The notes beneath the pieces were generated by a model that saw only the letters and a list, made by a program, of their open reading frames with translations, made no database searches and had not been told where the DNA came from. A stretch of 64,000 nucleotides of DNA from assembly GCA_035578905.1 (NCBI GenBank), contig JAQJVL010000423.1, positions 731,125 to 795,124 of the forward strand, written 5' to 3'. Positions within the stretch are counted from its first letter, which is position 1. Each line of letters opens with the position of its first letter. The stretch comes from Stictocephala bisonia (Eukaryota; Arthropoda; Insecta; Hemiptera; Membracidae). Shown here in pieces: positions 42,250 through 54,559 of the stretch. The position numbers and the translations under genes are program-made.

Positions 42250-44306
42250 ATGTTTTTTCGTACACAACATTTTTAGTTTTTTCTGGGCATAAATAATGTT
42301 GATGGTTTTCCAACTTGAGAACTGGCATCATACAATTGCCCGTGTGAAAAACATGGATATTCAATATTTATGCTGTATACACATAACAATTGCCCCTGTG
42401 ATTTATTTATTTATTGACACGGCAAATGCAAGTTGGATAGGAAATTGTGATCGTTTAAAATGAAATGGCAAGTCGTTAGGAATCATGGTAATATGTGGGA
42501 TTAAAACGGTTTCCCCTTTGAAATTTCCATTCAAATTGTTGGCTTCGATCACATTGTTCAATACTTTTTTCACTGTAAGCCTATTGCCATTACAGAGCCT
42601 TGGTGAGTTTATACTCCAATACGTAATGATTACTGCATCAACTTCCAATTGCAGATTATGAGGTGGTAAACCGGGCAATTCAAGTGAATTTAAAAATTCT
42701 GTGGCATAGATGACAACATCATCTGTGTTGGTGACAGAATCGATTTGTATTTTATCAGATTGCCAGCTATCTTATTTTGAATTTGAAAATTCATTTCTTT
42801 AACATCAACGTTTTTGCAACCAATATAATATGTTCACTCAACCAAACGTGATCATTGTAATTCTGTGCAAGGTTTGGGAATACCATTTCTATGAGTTGAG
42901 TCTTAGATTCAGTAAATTGAAAAAAAAATTGTTAGGAAATGTAATGTATCCTGACGATGCGTCAAAAAGAATTTTTCCATTACCAATGTCGAGCAGTTGT
43001 CTTGAAAACATATCTCCAGGTCGGTAATTCTGTAATATTACTCACATGTTCATGTTTAACTCAAGTGTTTTGACATACTTCCATAAATTAGACGATTTAA
43101 AACACGCATTAGGGCCTAAGTTCATTGGCTGGGTAAAATAATATCTCGGCATTATAAAATTTCACCCACAAAGACAATAGCTACTTCATTAATTGTTGAG
43201 ACATTAAAACGTCTTGAGTGTTGTGCTGCAGGCGTCTAATCGGCTCTAATGACAATTTTGTGGTTGTCCATTGGTGTAGGTCTTGAGCAATGCAACTAAT
43301 TCGTTGTGTTGGTGAAAAAATGTTTGGAGGTGTTCTACAATTGGTTTTCTGACTGATTTGTTGTTCGCACAACGCTCATCGACTTGTTTTGCTGAACCAC
43401 CCATAAAATAAATTTGCAAACATTTGTATTCACTATCTGGTATTAGTACCACTGTACGTATATGGGTGGGTTAGTGGGTCAGTACCACTGTACATCAATA
43501 CCACCGTACACATATGGGTGAGCGGGTAGGTCAATACCTCCTCCGTACGTGTATGGGTGGGTGAATGGGTCAATACCCGTACGCGTCTTTGTGTGGCTTG
43601 TGCTGGGAATGACGGAGAAGAAAGTGAAGATGATCAAGCCTAAGATCTGTGACAGTAGAATCTTTTTATCAAGAATCGTTTTATCTTTTTAGTTACATAA
43701 CCTTATTTTGTATTTTTTTGGGGTAAGCTATGTTTTTATGTCAATAAACATTTCAGATACTATGTAATGTACTTATTTACCTTCATTGTAATAAGGAACC
43801 TGTTCTATGATACATTTGACTCTGAATATTGAAAGTAGGCATACATTTGTCTTGAATAATTTGTGTTGCACCAAATGATGTCATTTGAAAGCAATTATTG
43901 TATTGCTGAATATGAGTAAAAAAATGTCTAGTATCTGGCTCATTTCCGGAAACCAATGACTGTAGTGACGCTGGTGGTGGAACAAATGGTACCAACTTAA
44001 CTTGTCCTCTCTCGCAACACAATCCGGGGGCATAATTTTTAAACTTTAATGCATACAATGTGGACACACATGTTCATTACCCCAATAGCAACGATGGGTA
44101 GTAAACAGTAATCTATTGCCTTGTTGTAACTGAATGCAGCGATTGTAATTAAACCCAACATTTCTCTGTTGTTGATTCCGTTGAAGTTCATTTTGTGCTT
44201 CACGTTGCTCATCAGTATGACTTGCTCGTATATAACTTTTGTTTGTAGCATTGCGAGTTCTGCTACCTATGTTGGTACGTCTAACTGGTGTCATTAGAAT
44301 TACCAA
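42250..44306 (-). pseudogene. Helitron Rep-helicase protein, internally deleted
   Basis: The N-terminal block (44306-43783) has VCPHCM-like cysteines, FKNYAPGLCCERGQVKL, VSGNEPDTRHFFTHIQQYN and QMTSFGATQII, the conserved Helitron N-terminus. 43440-43181 continues with LQIYFMGGSAKQVDERCAN. After a jump it resumes with the helicase C-terminus: LPPHNLQLEVDAVI, SPRLCNGNRLTVKKVLNN and FKRSQFPIQLAFAVSINK (42678-42403), then CFSHGQLYDASSQVGKP (motif VI) near 42340. The Rep catalytic HUH region and helicase motifs I-IV are missing. A minisatellite-bearing insertion at 43446-43780 splits the N-terminal block. Confidence 0.87.
43446..43590 (-). repeat. 36-bp-type minisatellite inside the Helitron
   Basis: Three to four diverged units, inverted relative to 28405-28540 (CCACTGTACGTATATGGGTG, GGGTCAATACC). 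It belongs to a ~340-bp insertion in Helitron coding sequence. The part after the repeat, to 43780, ends with an AATAAA signal, so it may be a retrotransposed fragment. Confidence 0.75.
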
Positions 44307-44469
44307 AATTCAAGGAAACACGATGAACTTTAAATAGACCATTTAAGACAGTATATTTAAACAATAGACAACATATTTATTTAATTTATGTTTAAACATT
44401 GCACTTTTAGTATATTTAATGGGATTCCTTAGGGTAAGCTGACTGCATGATAACTGGGTTGCCAATGGG
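44307..44469. other. Short AT-rich spacer
   Basis: Expected to hold the Helitron 5' end; no clear TC terminus chosen. Confidence 0.2.
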
Positions 44470-44771
44470 TTAATACGTACTTTTTCTAAAGTAATGGAAA
44501 AAGTTGCACTGAGGGAACTGATGGACTACCTCGAACAGAACAAACTGCTGACAGATAGCCAGCATGGTTTTGTCAAAAGAAAGACCACCTTAACCGCAAT
44601 TGCTGACATGACAGAATTCATATGTGACCAGTTAGAGGGGGGACATTTTTGTAACAACCATCATACTTGACTTTAGCAAGGCATTTGACTGCCTGGGGCA
44701 CAACCTTATCTTACAAAAACTGGAAAACCTGGGTAGCACTGGCACTGCTTTCAAGTGGTTTAAAAGCTATC
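44470..44771 (+). pseudogene. LINE reverse transcriptase fragment
   Basis: KVMEKVALRELMDYLEQNKL and DSQHGFVKRKTTLTAI, then after a frameshift in a G-run near 44640 IILDFSKAFDCLGHNL and FKWFKSY. This is the central RT palm of a CR1/Jockey-like LINE, cut abruptly at 44771 by the opposite-strand LINE end. Confidence 0.82.
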
Positions 44772-45890
44772 AATCAATCATTTCTTTATTAACACAATCA
44801 TCGAGAATGGCCATAGAGTCAACAAATACAAACTATAAATATACAAAACCATGAACAATTAAAGGTTAGGCCTAAGTATTGAAATATAAATAAATTACAA
44901 GAATTTACAAAAAATATTTAGCCAAATAGTTAAAATTGAAAAAAAAAAATACTTTAATTCAAACATGAAAAAGCATTAGGCCTATTACAGGAACAGTTTT
45001 ATATCACTTATAAATTCATCAATAGAATAAATTGGGTTAGTCATCAAGCAGTCATGAAGTCTTTTTTTCAAAGTTTTAGTGTTACACTTAAGATTCTCAG
45101 GAAGCATGTTGAAGTGTCTGGCACCACTGTATGAAGGCTTTTTGGTGTATATATGTTCTATATGGTGGTAGAGAGAAATTATTCACCCCTCTTGTGTTGT
45201 AGTTGTGGACTTAGCCTAGCTTTGGCAGCATTCCCCTCAAGGCGTGGATGATCACTTCAATTAAATAAATGGATACAACTGTCAAGATCTTAAAGGACTT
45301 GAAAGCCTCTCGACAGGACTATTGTCGATGCAGACCTGCCATGGTACGTAAAGCCTGTTTTTGAAGCACCAGAATACGATGGAGGTTTCCAGCTGATGAG
45401 CCACCCCATAGGGTTATTCCATACCGAATTTTTGATTTGAATAGACTATAATAGGCTGTTTTTAATGCTGAGGGTATACCAATAGCTTTAATCCTCTTCA
45501 GCACAAATATTGCAGTGCTGAGCTTTGAGCACAGATGGTCAGTGTTATTAGTCCAGGAGAGGTTTTGGTCTAAAATTAAGCCTAGGTATTTAACAGTGTC
45601 CACTCTTTGAAGACCAGGAGGTTCAGTTAGATTATCTTCCAACCGCCCGGAAGCAAAGTATTTTATCTTTGAAGCATTGAAGACTAGATCATTACTTTAG
45701 CAATATTGCTGAGCCATACTGACAGATATAAAGGTCTGAATGTCCAGATCCTCGATATAATTGCCGCTTTAAACCAAGGCTGTGTTACCTTACCATCAGC
45801 GAACATGATTAGGTAACTAATGTAATCCAGATATTTAGGTATATCTGCAGTAAATAAAACAAATAGAACGGGACCCAACTGATACATGTA
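44772..45890 (-). pseudogene. LINE 3' fragment, minus strand
   Basis: 45887-45684 has LGPVLFVLFTADIPKYL and IMFADG (usually FADD). 45642-45319 has VKYLGLILDQNLSWTN, LCSKLSTAIFVLKRI, SKIRYGITLWGG and LHRILVLQKQALRTMAG. The rest is 3' untranslated sequence ending at ATTGATTG-type repeats at 44772. 5'-truncated. It inserted into the plus-strand LINE fragment immediately left of it. Confidence 0.82.
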
Positions 45891-47729
45891 ATGAAACCTT
45901 CTGGAATTTCAAGATGAGGAGTGTTTTTTATGCAGTCAAACTGCCTTCTCTTTTTATGTCAAATAAATCACCGTTAATGGATGTTTTCAGAAACTTCTAG
46001 AAACCTAACATCAAGACGTTATGTACGTGAGCTGCTTGAACCCATGGAGCATATACTCAGCTGAAAGCTGTATCGGAAACATGTCCCGAATAAGTGATAC
46101 TATGAAGATGGAAGACTCCACCAAATAAACCTTCACTCTCAAAAATACTTATTTCGAATTATTTATTTTTTATTATGTCTGTGTACGTGGTGTAAAAAAA
46201 TGTAAAAAATAAATACTTTCATAAAAATAGTACAGTAATACGTACAAAAACAATACTAATTTCTTAAACCAATTGTTTAGAACATACTAGGAAAAGTTAA
46301 TGATTTTTTAAACTGAATAAAGTTAAAGTTAATACGATAAAAGTAACTAATTAAAGTTAAAAGTTAGAATGGATTCAAACTAACTGATTAAAGTTAAAGT
46401 ATTAGAAAATTAACTGAAATTGAAAGTTAAAAGTTTGTTTTGGTGTAGTAAAATATTTATAAACAAATACTTAACCTGTATGATATTTTATAATTTATAA
46501 TATGTTAGATAAATAGGCCTATTTATAATACATTATTATAAAATAATATTAATTAGACTATAGCAATTTCTACAATAATTTTGTTATATACTGTAACTGT
46601 CTGAAATCTTAAAAATTAAATATTTAATTTAATTTCTAAAATTATTAACAAAAACTGACTTAAGTCTGTGAAATTAAAGCTTTACAAACTAAGCCATACT
46701 TTTAAAATAACTTTTTCAATAACTATATTATAGAAAATTCACGATAGCAAAATATTTTTGTTTTTTAATTGGCACATATAATAAGAAAAACCAAATAATA
46801 TCTTGAAATGTTTACCAGGTGATTTTTATCAGACTGGAGATCATAAGAAAGGGTCACTGATAAAAGAGTATGGACCGGTTAGCGGTACACAAAAACTGAA
46901 CAAAATATACTCACTCTATAGGTGAGTGAAAACAGATCTATTCATACTATTTTCGATAAGCAATTAAGTTTATTAGATGTTTAAGAATTTCCCATTCTGA
47001 GTGCATTTTTTATTATTACTGAAATAAGTTAATTAAAAATTATGAAAACTATCTAAATCAATAATAAAATACAAAACTAATTACCATTGATAATGTTATT
47101 GCTATTAATATTAAAGATAGTATTATCATTATTTTTTCTTTTCAACAGTGCCGATAGCAAAATAATGAAAATCTAAATATAGCAATTGTTACTTGAAAAG
47201 TGTCCTGCAATCTTGAAGATAGTTTATTCTGTGCGTGGTATCATATAATGGATTGATTTTACTAAGTAAGCCTAATTTAAAATAAAGAAAATGTTGGTTT
47301 AATTAACCATTTAAATAGTTTGTTCCCGATTACTTTTGAACAGGACAATTTTGATATGTAATTCTGTATGATCAATTAATCAAGTATTGACAGCATTAAC
47401 GTCAAAATGCAACAGATTTTCCTAATTAATTATACAGATATATGGGTAAACAGGTAAAATTTAGTATTAGAGTTTATGAAAGATAAACAAGTTTAAGCCT
47501 ACTACGTTGATTTAAAACAAGATAACTAAATGAATATCTCAACTTTATCCCTAAACATAAACTAATCAAGTGAAATTATCACCCCAGGGACAGGTCAATC
47601 CCACAACAATGGTATACCCGTTTGGTCCGCCTTTTTTTATTTATAAGGCAGTAAAATGTGACTAAAGGCAGTAAAACGCAGGCGACTTGGCCGTACAAAA
47701 CATGAGTTCGCTCTTACATTCTTACTTAC
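45891..47729. other. No gene seen; AT-rich
   Basis: 46300-46440 is dense in AAAGTTAA/TTAACT words with irregular spacing. 46020-46140 resembles a Penelope-like 3' end (CGGAAACATGTCCCGAATAAG) but without a convincing fold. No coding frame of interest. Confidence 0.3.
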
Positions 47730-48190
47730 TAATGAGATACCGATAGAACGTTGTGCGTATTTTAAGGCGACTATGATTGATGATTTGTTTGTAGGATGAG
47801 TGTAGTCTGGTTACTAACTGAGTTCAACTATTCCTCTGAAAGGACAATTTAGTAATAGCCCAACAGACAGGGCGACTAACAGACAGCTTTACGTGGATTC
47901 CGAACCACGTAGTTTGGTCTGATTTACAGGTAACTGACAAGTCTGAGATTCAGTTCTCTCCCCTACACAAAATTCGAACTCTAACTACCATGCAACATGG
48001 ACACCTCAGACTTCTCTTGTAATGTATACGTCGATGGCAACCGTTAAGTGGACGCCGTGTCGGTATTAAGAGGACCGAGCATGGAACCTATCGCCTACAA
48101 TCTCCCAAACACGTTGTCTCCAAGTAGCTGGATTAGTAGTAGTTGGATCTGCGCCACCAGATTCCAACGCTCGTTGAAGCAAGAAAACTA
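47730..48190 (+). repeat. Dispersed repeat, partner of 53300-53745 (inverted)
   Basis: Matches the reverse complement of 53300-53745 over ~430 bp (for example TAATAGCCCAACAGA..., CTGACAAGTCTGA, GAGGACCGAGCA, CTCCCAAACAC) with many substitutions. No coding frame. Part of its left flank (GGCCGTACAAAACATG) recurs near 9515. Probably an unnamed non-autonomous element. Confidence 0.65.
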
Positions 48191-49319
48191 AATTTAAGGT
48201 ACACATGTGGCATATAGTTTTTTACAGGAAGAAACAAGTATTATAATGGTTAATGTTTATTATAACGTGGTTGTGACAGATAATTTATAAAAGCGTTAAA
48301 ATGAAAACCTCTTTTTAATTCATTAAAAACCCGCAACATGAAATTTTCAAGAATTGAGGAAATTTTTTATTTCTTGGTCAGGTAAGTTTGACCAGCGTAA
48401 AAAAGTTTTATAAATAACTAAATTAATTAATAAATCTACCAGAAATGTTTTAAGAATTATAGTTTTTTTACAATAGGGCTTAAAAGTGAAAAATGAGCAT
48501 TTCAGTGTCTAGAATAAACACTCATTTTTAGTTATTAGGCTGGACGAAGTAGTATTCTGAAAGCATAATTTAATAGAGCATACAATTCTCTAGAACTTTT
48601 AAATTTAAAGTTGGTTTAAATATATATTATAGTTTTTGTATAATTGCGGGTTTTGTATTTTAAAAAGTAACTAATTTTGTGAAATAATTTAATAATTAAG
48701 TCATAAATCATGGTGGTCGTCATTGTTATCCATACAAATATAAAAAGGATTTCAAGATTTTCTGAGGTACTGAACTGTGCCTTAGTGTAGTATTCCAAGA
48801 TTAAAACCTTCAACGCCAACTGAAATGGAGACACAGTTGAAGAATCTGTTTGTATGTTTGGGCTGGGCCATTACCCGTTCCCACGCTATGCAGGTAATTG
48901 CCTCGTGCAGACATGAGGGGGGAGTGACGTCATCAAATTACGTCACAAGTATAATTTCCGATATGGCCAGTTGAGTCGCATGAATCAGGGGGTATAAAAT
49001 TGTTTATAATGGTTCTTACTAGGTTGCTGTGCCTCCGCTCCAATTTTTACTGTCTTCAATGTTCTGGCCTGGATGGGACTGTCTGGTATAATAGAAGATA
49101 TATGGTAACACTAATTATTATAATTAATTGGTTTACCCACTAGACTGGCCAATACCTGACATAAACGTATGTTTATAATTTACGCTTCCAATTAAACAAA
49201 CAGATTCAACCCTACAGGCAATCCAGTGTACTTTCCCACACGCATTCTTAACAACGCGGTCAGACAGTACGATTAGTTGGCATGCGATATGGCTACCGAT
49301 ATTAAGAGGTCCCAATCAA
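48191..49319. other. No gene seen
   Basis: AT-rich to 48850, then slightly GC-richer. No frames, tRNA or repeats that I can support. Confidence 0.3.
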
Positions 49320-49815
49320 AGAACTGATGCAAAGATTTGGACTACCTTCATTGGAATCAAGGAGAACGATTGTCAGCTCTAATTTTCCTATACAAGCTGA
49401 TCAACGGACAACTCGATTCCTCAGAACTTCTATCATTGATTGAATTACGTGTACCAAGACTGTCCGATACTTTTTCAAAAAGAAGTCAATCTACCGAATA
49501 CGCTTACCATAGCTGCATCCCGTGAGTCCTGAGAGAAAGCAACAACCTTGATCCGGAAAGCCACATATTTGATACATCAATACAAATCTTCAAAAAAGTA
49601 GTGTCTAAATTCATACAAAGCCAGACATCACATTTTTCTACAAATAATAATGTTGAAATGTATGACATATATTTTTGTTATATCGTTAATGTTATAGTTG
49701 TATTACTAAATAAAAACTATAATTAGTTGTTAACTATTATTGTAATAAATTTGGTTAATTTGTTTGTAAAAAATGGGAAACCGTTGGTATGAATAAATGA
49801 AATGATAAAAAAAAT
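49320..49815 (+). pseudogene. LINE 3' terminal fragment
   Basis: RFGLPSLE-type start, then RLSALIFLYKLINGQLDSSEL, LLSLIELRVPRLSDTF and FDTSIQIFKKVVSKFIQ: the conserved C-terminal domain of CR1/Jockey-like ORF2, with one frameshift near 49345 and a TGA near 49520. The 3' untranslated part ends in GAATAAATGAAATGATAAAAAA, a typical LINE tail. Confidence 0.75.
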
Positions 49816-50656
49816 TTCTTGATGTATTTCTTTATATAGTATCATATTCTGTACCGATAGAAAAGGCGAAGGCTACTTGCTTCTTTGTAATATAAATGGT
49901 GAATGTGTACTGAAATGAGAATCGATTAAGTGCAAAATGCAAGGTGTTAGGAGGAAATGTTTAAGGAATGTGTGTGTAAATATGTGGACTTGTTGCTTAT
50001 TAAGCTGAATTGTTGTTACTTTTGTGGTGTATAATTTCATAATTTCAACAAGTATTGTTAATATTAACTCAAAGGACACTGAAAGCGTCTGCAAGCTACT
50101 CTCAATCGAAGCTTGATGCCTTCTCTGGCCTTTTTCCTTCATCAAAGGCCCACTTTCTGTAGGTAATAAATATTAGTATTTTGGTATCATTTTATTTCTG
50201 TGTCATTTGATATTTAAGATTCAATAACTTGGTGTGAGTTACTTAACGTTTTTTATTGACAACAAGTCACTTGAGCCTTTACAAACCCTGTTGGGCCTTA
50301 GAGAGAGTAGGCCCTTATTAGGATTGTAATAAATCTCAAGATCACTAGGTCTTTAATTAATTCTAATAGGTCTAATAGTTTATTCAATTATCAAAGATGT
50401 TTGTAAGGTAGGCCTAGCTAAAAAACTGAAATTAATGTGGTAGGGCCTAGCCTACCTAACTCTTTAGTGCTATGGCATCTGGTCCATGGTCAGATTTATA
50501 ATATATAGGCCTAGGTACAGTTTTATTATGATATTTACTCCATAAGTGCTAGGTAATTTGAAGCAAAAATGAAGATTTTAGAGAAATATATTATTGTTTG
50601 AAGACATATTTCTCTTCTTTTTGTTATTTATTGTACCAAAATAGCGTAGGCCTAAA
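49816..50656. other. No gene seen; cluster of TAGGCCTA palindromes
   Basis: Contains three TAGGCCTA octamers within 50400-50655. Minus-strand sequence near 50130 (TTTGATGAAGGAAAAAGGCC) resembles retroelement ends but is not assignable. Confidence 0.3.
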
Positions 50657-50664
50657 CAAAAAAG

Positions 50665-51471
50665 GGTAATTATGCACTCTCTTGCCACCTCTGAAAATAC
50701 GATTTCATGTTGAAAAAGTGGTGAAATATGAGTTTATATCCCTTGAAGAGTTAGATTTCATCCGCAGAAAACTCGTTTTTTTCCAACAAATCGAAAACTA
50801 GTATTTATCTGATAGTGAAAAAATCTTTTAAAAAAAAATCGTTATTTTTCGACAGACTATTTATTTTCATTTCTCTTTTTTTTTTATGCTCAACACAAAT
50901 ATATAACTGATTTTGTAGTAAAATTATTTTTTCAGCTCGAAAATGCATTTTTTTTTTTTACTGACATTTTTTACTGACATTTTTACTGACATTACCAAAC
51001 ATAACCTAACTAATCCTAATTGTCTATTTTCTTAACAAAAAAATGTAATTTGCGTTCGAGTGTTTGGCCTCCATGACAGCCTGTCGGCCGTCACTCCGGC
51101 GGGAATATAGATTTGTGATTAATAGTTGTTTTACATAATGATCTCGTAATGGCTGCTAATCGTGATTCGCCGCGATAGTAGGTTTTCCGTTATATCTCGA
51201 GAAATATTTGTAAGACTAAAATAGTTTCCAAATTTGTATTCAGCGCAAAAAACACATCAAAATGAAAAAAAGATGATTAAAATACCATTTAAATTAACGG
51301 AAATATGACAAAAATGCTAAAAGTTGTGACATTGGTTTTTTCGATTTTTTCGGTAAAATATGTTATTTCCGCGGAATAAAAAGCATATTTCGTGAAAATA
51401 CAGCCAATTCTTGACCCATTTCAAGCAAAATGTTCCAAATTTGGTTGGTGGCAAGAAACTGCATAAGTACT
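50665..51471 (-). mobile_element. Second intact copy of the 8-bp-duplication MITE
   Basis: 807-bp element in reverse orientation relative to 8593-9366. Starts GGTAATTATGCACTCTCTTG, ends CAAGAAACTGCATAAGTACT, flanked by the exact 8-bp duplication CAAAAAAG (50657-50664 and 51472-51479). No coding capacity. It shares the interior including the GACAGCCTGTCGGCCGTC patch. Confidence 0.88.
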
Positions 51472-51479
51472 CAAAAAAG

Positions 51480-52737
51480 TTATTTGTTACAATTGAAAAT
51501 ACATTGGTAATTATTTGTTGCCTATTAGAAAAAAAAGAATAGAAAAGAAATAAAATTAAGAAAAACTATCTAGCCAAATAGTAGGAATAAAGTCAGACTG
51601 AACTTTCACCACTCAAACTTTCCCTTTCTAACACTCTTCGAACAGTATAGTGAACACTGTATACTATACTGTTCACTATACTTACTGGATATAGTGAATC
51701 GTCCAATTTTATAAAATAAAACACCGGTACAAGAAATAAACAATATTCTAGATGCAGTCAGAACTGAAAAACAAACAAAAACAGGTGATAGCGCTAGCGA
51801 TAAGCACAGCCTACCAAACGGCGCATCCTTCTTGTGTCTTTTCTCCAACTAATAAGTTATATTTGCACTATATCGAAGGTTTTTCTGGTTAAGAACAATC
51901 CTTTCTATTAACAAAAATAATAAGCTTTAAAAAATAATTTTTGTAGTAACAAAAATTATGTTTCTTGACGGCTTCCTAGTCGTACGTTGGCTTTTCTTGC
52001 ACATTTTTGCCACAAGCTTGGATTGGACGGCTTCTCTCACACATTGTTCAGAAGAGCTAATAGTCGTACATTGGGACTCAAAGGTTTACCTAATATATTT
52101 CTGTTGTGTGAAACATCTGAAAACTAAATAAGATAAAGCACAATACAACAGTTCTCATTACGTACCTCAAACGAACCTAAGCTTTTGTTATATCACTTCT
52201 AAAACATATAAACAATCAATAAATGGCAACTGAATAGCTAAAAATTGATTCTCGTATACCTTTTTTATATAATCACATCGATAGTTTTTTTTTCGCTGAT
52301 TTTTTGCCTCGCCATCTTCTGTAATAATGAAAATATTGTAATAATGTAAATTGGCTACTGCCGTTGAATAAATAAATAAATAAATAGATAGTATCCAGCA
52401 AATTATGTAAAGCTCTCCATAATGGACAGATTCTATGGCGTCTCCTTGCAGACGCCATAGCACTTTAAATCTTGACCCTTTTAGTGCAAACGTCCTGTTA
52501 AAAGGATATCACAAACAATTTCATTAAAAATTCAAAAATAAGCTTTTTATCGATTTTGGATTATCTTCTTACTTCTTAACATATACCTTTACATAAAAAT
52601 CATGATTTTGAATGTTTGTATAATATTTAATTATATTTTGATACAAAAGCTTCCAAAACCTGTCTGGGAATAGCTGTTTTACAAGTTGAACATTGTAAAA
52701 CAGTAACATTATGATTTCGAAATAAAATATTTTTTTT
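51480..52737. other. No gene supported
   Basis: A local inverted repeat GAACAGTATAGTGAACACTG / ACTATACTGTTCACTATA lies at 51640-51690. The minus frame 51848-51606 crosses it and has no motif. A run of AAATAAATAAATAA lies at 52365-52387. Confidence 0.3.
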
Positions 52738-52945
52738 GGAATACTCGGTGACACAACCTTTCAAACGATACCAAGCATGCCCCTAATTAAATTTAAAAAT
52801 GTTTACTTATATAAAATTTTATTTTTTGAAAACACACTTAACGCAAATTCTTTAAATAGTTGACAAGGTGGGATTTTCAGCATATCAATTTAAAGGCCGT
52901 GTAAAACTGAACAAATTTCATATTTAAATTTATTCATTGTTAAAG
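52738..52945 (+). repeat. Direct repeat, partner of 54298-54510
   Basis: Shares with 54298-54510 the order of ATACTCGGTGACAC, CTTTCAAACGATACCAAGCA, TATAAAATTTTATTTTTTGA and CAGCATATCAATTTAA. Probably internal sequence of one non-autonomous element family in two copies. Confidence 0.7.
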
Positions 52946-53024
52946 TCTCCTGAGCAGATATATTTAACAAATAATAAGGTTAACATACCTTTGTCGTCTT
53001 CTCTGTACATGCAGTGGTAAAGGC

Positions 53025-53096
53025 CCTTCACCCACCCATACACATACAGTGGAATCGACCCACCCATCCTTCCATACACATGCAGTAGTATTGACA
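53025..53096 (+). repeat. Two units of the 36-bp minisatellite
   Basis: CCCACCCATACACATACAGTG, then a second unit ending CATGCAGTAGTATTGA. Same orientation as the array at 28405-28540. Confidence 0.75.
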
Positions 53097-53299
53097 AGAT
53101 ATCTACAGTTTCATAATTTTTAATTCCAATGATTTATACTTTTATTACGTCACGAGTAGCAGCTGAACGTTTGTTATGTTGCTAGTAATAGCTGCTATAC
53201 AGTTTCATAATTTTAAATTCCGGTGATTCATTCTTTTATTACGTCATATGTAATAGCTGAATCGTTTGTTACGTTGCTACAATATTTGTAATTCAAGAT

Positions 53300-53745
53300 A
53301 ATAGCTCTGTATGCCTACAGCACAAGTATCCGCTAACAAAATGTCGGCACTGGTGGCACAGTGCTGTAACCCAGCTACTTGGGGACAAAGTGTTTGGGAG
53401 ATTGTAAGTGAGATCGTAAGCGATAGGTTCCGTGCTCGGTCCTCTATGTGTCCGCTCAATGGTTGCTATCGACGTGGACACTACTAGAGAAGTCTGGGGT
53501 GTCCATGTCAGATGGTATTCAAGTTTCAGAACTGTGTGTCAGACTTGTCAGTTAGCTGAAAATCAGACCAACACTACATGGTTCGGATTCCATGTAAAGC
53601 TTTAGTTGCCTTACTATTGGGCTATTAATAAATAGTGGTTTCTGAGCTAAGTCGAACTCAGATAGCAAAAATGACTACACTCGTTCATCTACACTCATTC
53701 GCCTATATCTCTACGATCGGCATCTTAGTAATGAACAGTAATGAA
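53300..53745 (-). repeat. Inverted partner of the repeat at 47730-48190
   Basis: Reverse-complement match described under 47730-48190; the two lie about 5.5 kb apart. A small frame on the minus strand is fortuitous. Confidence 0.65.
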
Positions 53746-53926
53746 AATATAAATTTTAGGAGGTTATCTATTTGGTCTCATATTTTTTGAATTCTATATA
53801 ATTAATTATTCTTAATACGGTCTTAAAACATTTTAAGTTTTCTAAGTTAGAACGTAATTATGGAGTGTTAGAGAATTGAGGGAATCAGTCACTACTCCAA
53901 CCTTTTGAGGAGTCATACATACAGGG

Positions 53927-54559
53927 TGTTTCAGAGCACCTGTCTCAAATGTCTAGCAAGCAGATGGCTTAGGCCTACTACCGAGGCTTGGTTTTAACTT
54001 AACCCCACTAAATCAACCTCAAAAAATTCAATGAAATTATTTTCAACTATGTGGAATTTCGCAGTGTTCTCAAAACAGAGGGTCCCATATTTTAATCTAA
54101 AAATTTTCAAACATAAGTATGGATAATGTGTTACATCATTTTAAAGGTATTTATGCCCCAAACACTTTGGTGAAGAAAAAAAATCCAATTTTCTTTGTTC
54201 GTTTTGAAATGGCGGCCTAAATTTGACTGAAAAAATCATTTTTTTTGTTTTTATTACCATACCTATATTACAAATCCATTTCAAAACAAATATTTTTTTA
54301 ATACTCAGTGACACTATCTTTCAAACGATACCAAGCATGTTCCTAATCTAAAAATGTTTACTACCCCTATAAAATTTTATTTTTTGAAAATTCGAAAATA
54401 CCCTTAACCCAAAACTTTTAAATAGTAGGCTAAGGTGGGGTTTCCAGTATATCAATTTAATGGTCGTGCAAAACTGAAAAAATTTCGTATTTAAATTTAT
54501 TTTCTATCTGTAACAATTACGAAACTATAACCCAAAACCTTTTATTTGTGAATGTTATC
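53927..54559 (+). repeat. Left part of a mariner/MITE-like element, includes second copy of 52738 repeat
   Basis: Starts ACAGGGTGTTTCAGAGCACC, a Tc1/mariner-style end. 54298-54510 repeats 52738-52945. CTATCTGTAACAATTACGAAACT at 54506-54528 has its inverted counterpart at 57278-57300, so the LINE between them probably inserted into this element. No transposase seen. Confidence 0.5.

Larger units (their letters stand above)
42155..44306 (-). mobile_element. Helitron with exact 3' terminus
   Basis: The minus-strand 3' end shows a 6-bp hairpin (GACAGG/CCTGTC, 42165-42182), then CGGTCAG and CTAG at 42158-42155, followed by TT. That is the Helitron 3' signature with A|T target. Rep/helicase relics lie upstream. 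The 5' TC end was not identified. An internal deletion removed most of the helicase. Confidence 0.85.

Noticed and set aside
46060..46110. CTGAAAG...GGAAACATGT as another hammerhead
   Set aside because: The core is CTGAAAG, no stem II of more than three pairs forms before the GAAA, and no partner repeat is nearby.
50090..50150. TTTGATGAAGG...GAGAAGG on the minus strand as a hammerhead
   Set aside because: It lacks the leading CTGATGA spacing and the GAAA; probably generic retroelement end sequence.
51606..51848. 80-codon minus-strand frame
   Set aside because: It crosses a local inverted repeat and shows no motif or splice signal.
53570..53605. GGTTCGGATTCC resembling a tRNA T-arm
   Set aside because: No acceptor, D-arm or anticodon stem can be folded around it; it is part of the dispersed repeat.
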